Origin: Rodentolepis nana
Lineage: Eukaryota; Platyhelminthes; Cestoda; Cyclophyllidea; Hymenolepididae
Length of the DNA stretch: 32,779 nucleotides
Direction: 5' to 3'
NCBI GenBank assembly: GCA_900617975.1
Contig: UZAE01012736.1
Location: 1-32,779, forward strand
Shown here: positions 31,619 to 32,779 of the stretch, one piece after another
Numbering within the stretch: position 1 is the stretch's first letter
Layout: the number at the start of each line of letters is the position of its first letter
Notes under the pieces: model-generated
What the model was told of the DNA's origin: nothing
Database searches by the model: none
The model's input: the letters and a program-made list of their open reading frames with translations, nothing else
Position numbers and translations under genes: made by a program

Positions 31619-31922
31619 CTTTATTTATATCAAATGGCAGGCGTTTTGATAGTTATCATTAGCCCTTTAGTGGACTTCAGGCCCCACAGAGGGGAAGGAA
31701 CATCAAAGCGAAAAAAAGTCGAGAGAGGGGGGGGGGATGGAATAAAGAGACAGACACAAAGGTATAAAAAAGGTGAGGCGAGTAATGTGGAAGTAGTCAA
31801 ATATGACATACAGCGGAGTCATGGTAGTTTGAAGTCAACTGCCGGTTAATAGACTTTATTTCCGTATGAGTATACGTTTCCCGGGGTGCACCACATGGGG
31901 GTAAGTCTATCCCACACCCTTT
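31619..31922 (-). mobile_element. Dispersed SINE-like retroposon, copy R5
   Basis: Flanked by an exact 8-bp repeat (TCTGCAAA 31611-31618 and 31923-31930), the shortest and least certain of the five. It runs from CTTTATTTATATCAAATGG to CCCACACCCTTTT, with single copies of all modules and a G10 run at 31727-31736. It lies about 630 bp downstream of R4 in the same orientation. Confidence 0.6.
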
Positions 31923-32726
31923 TCTGCAAAACCAATAATGAACAAAATTATGATTTCTTTAGTGTGTAGTAAGTTTTTGCAGCCAAATGAATTCAATCAT
32001 TCTATAGAGGCCAAATTTTCCAATCACCCGCCATTCGTCCGCCTACCTTTCTTTCGCACTCAGTAATGCCCACTTCTTTGAGATCATGCCTTCACCTTGC
32101 CTTTTGCATAGAACAAATAATAAAAAAATAATCGTTATTAGAAAAAGTATTGGAGAATTATTTTAGCTGGAGAAGACGATGAATGGAATTTATCATTTAA
32201 AGTGATTTTCGATCGCCCAACGATATGCTCTTTTTAGACCCACAGAAAAGCACCTCCTCGTGTATTCGAACTTTTAAATCCTATAGCGGAAAGGAATTAT
32301 TTCTACCTTACTATTTCAAATTGTTCGCTTGATTGTCAGTGAGTTAGAGTGGAAAGTGTGACCCAGATAATGGTTCATTACAGAGCGCCTTACTTGAAGC
32401 TTGATGTGAAATAAAAGCCGATTAGATTTTGATGGGGACTTCAAAAGTCATTAAATATTACCAAAATGGGAGAAAAAATTCTTTGTACGCTATAATAGCA
32501 TGGATTAGATCTGAATATTTCTTTGGTTCTAGCTTCCCATTGGTCCACTATGCACCACCTTAACGTGCTTTCCTACTGGCTGGTAGGTCAAATTCCCCAA
32601 TAAAAACATACTTTATGATGTACTTTCGAAACCAGCGTCATAAAAATTCCCTGAGTAACAAGATAAACTCAACACAGAATGGCCTACTATTCGATGTCTT
32701 CTTTATTTACCTGAATTCGTATGTGT

Positions 32727-32730
<4 letters not shown>

Positions 32731-32779
<49 letters not shown>
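32731..32779. repeat. (AT)n microsatellite at window end
   Basis: At least 24 AT units, continuing to the last base. Confidence 0.95.

Larger units (their letters stand above)
29986..32779. other. Downstream intergenic region
   Basis: Apart from R4 and R5, no gene is recognised. A 133-codon frame at 30944-31345 starts inside R4 and encodes an AT-driven composition with no family match. The window ends in an (AT)n run from 32731. Another AATAAA occurs near 32411. Confidence 0.6.

Overview
This is a eukaryotic, metazoan window. One multi-exon gene on the + strand covers almost all of it: the 3' two thirds or more of an NPC1 homologue (NPC intracellular cholesterol transporter 1, the Niemann-Pick C1 protein). 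I reconstructed sixteen exons between 945 and 29500. They join in one frame with consistent phases into 979 codons plus a stop. The protein runs from the middle lumenal domain, through the sterol-sensing domain and the cysteine-rich lumenal domain, to the last membrane helix and the C-terminus. The N-terminal domain, the first helices and the promoter lie before the window. Large AT-rich introns, many microsatellites and the way the protein diverges suggest an invertebrate. A flatworm, perhaps a tapeworm, is my best guess, but only as an inference.

Layout: 1-944 is the tail of an intron. 945-4825 holds four exons of the middle lumenal domain. 6641-13660 holds four exons of the sterol-sensing domain, including a long charged insertion in one cytosolic loop. 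13661-22326 is a single 8.7 kb intron with an assembly gap of 390 N. 22327-23952 encodes the cytosolic linker, TM8 and the start of the cysteine-rich domain. 26397-27431 encodes the rest of that domain. 28160-29500 encodes TM9-TM13 and the tail. The last intron appears to use a GC-AG splice pair. 29501-32779 is 3' UTR and intergenic DNA with repeats; I see no second gene.

The most interesting non-coding content is a five-copy family of about 300-350 bp dispersed repeats (at 3424, 17415, 25856, 30639 and 31619). All are in the same orientation, and each is bounded by an imperfect or short direct repeat of 8-13 bp. Those repeats, together with a variable simple-repeat tail, suggest a SINE-like retroposon whose sense strand is the minus strand, antisense to NPC1. 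One copy has expanded modules inside it. Two further sequences look tRNA-derived. Runs of G on the + strand greatly outnumber runs of C. I found no bacterial-type system, CRISPR array or operon.
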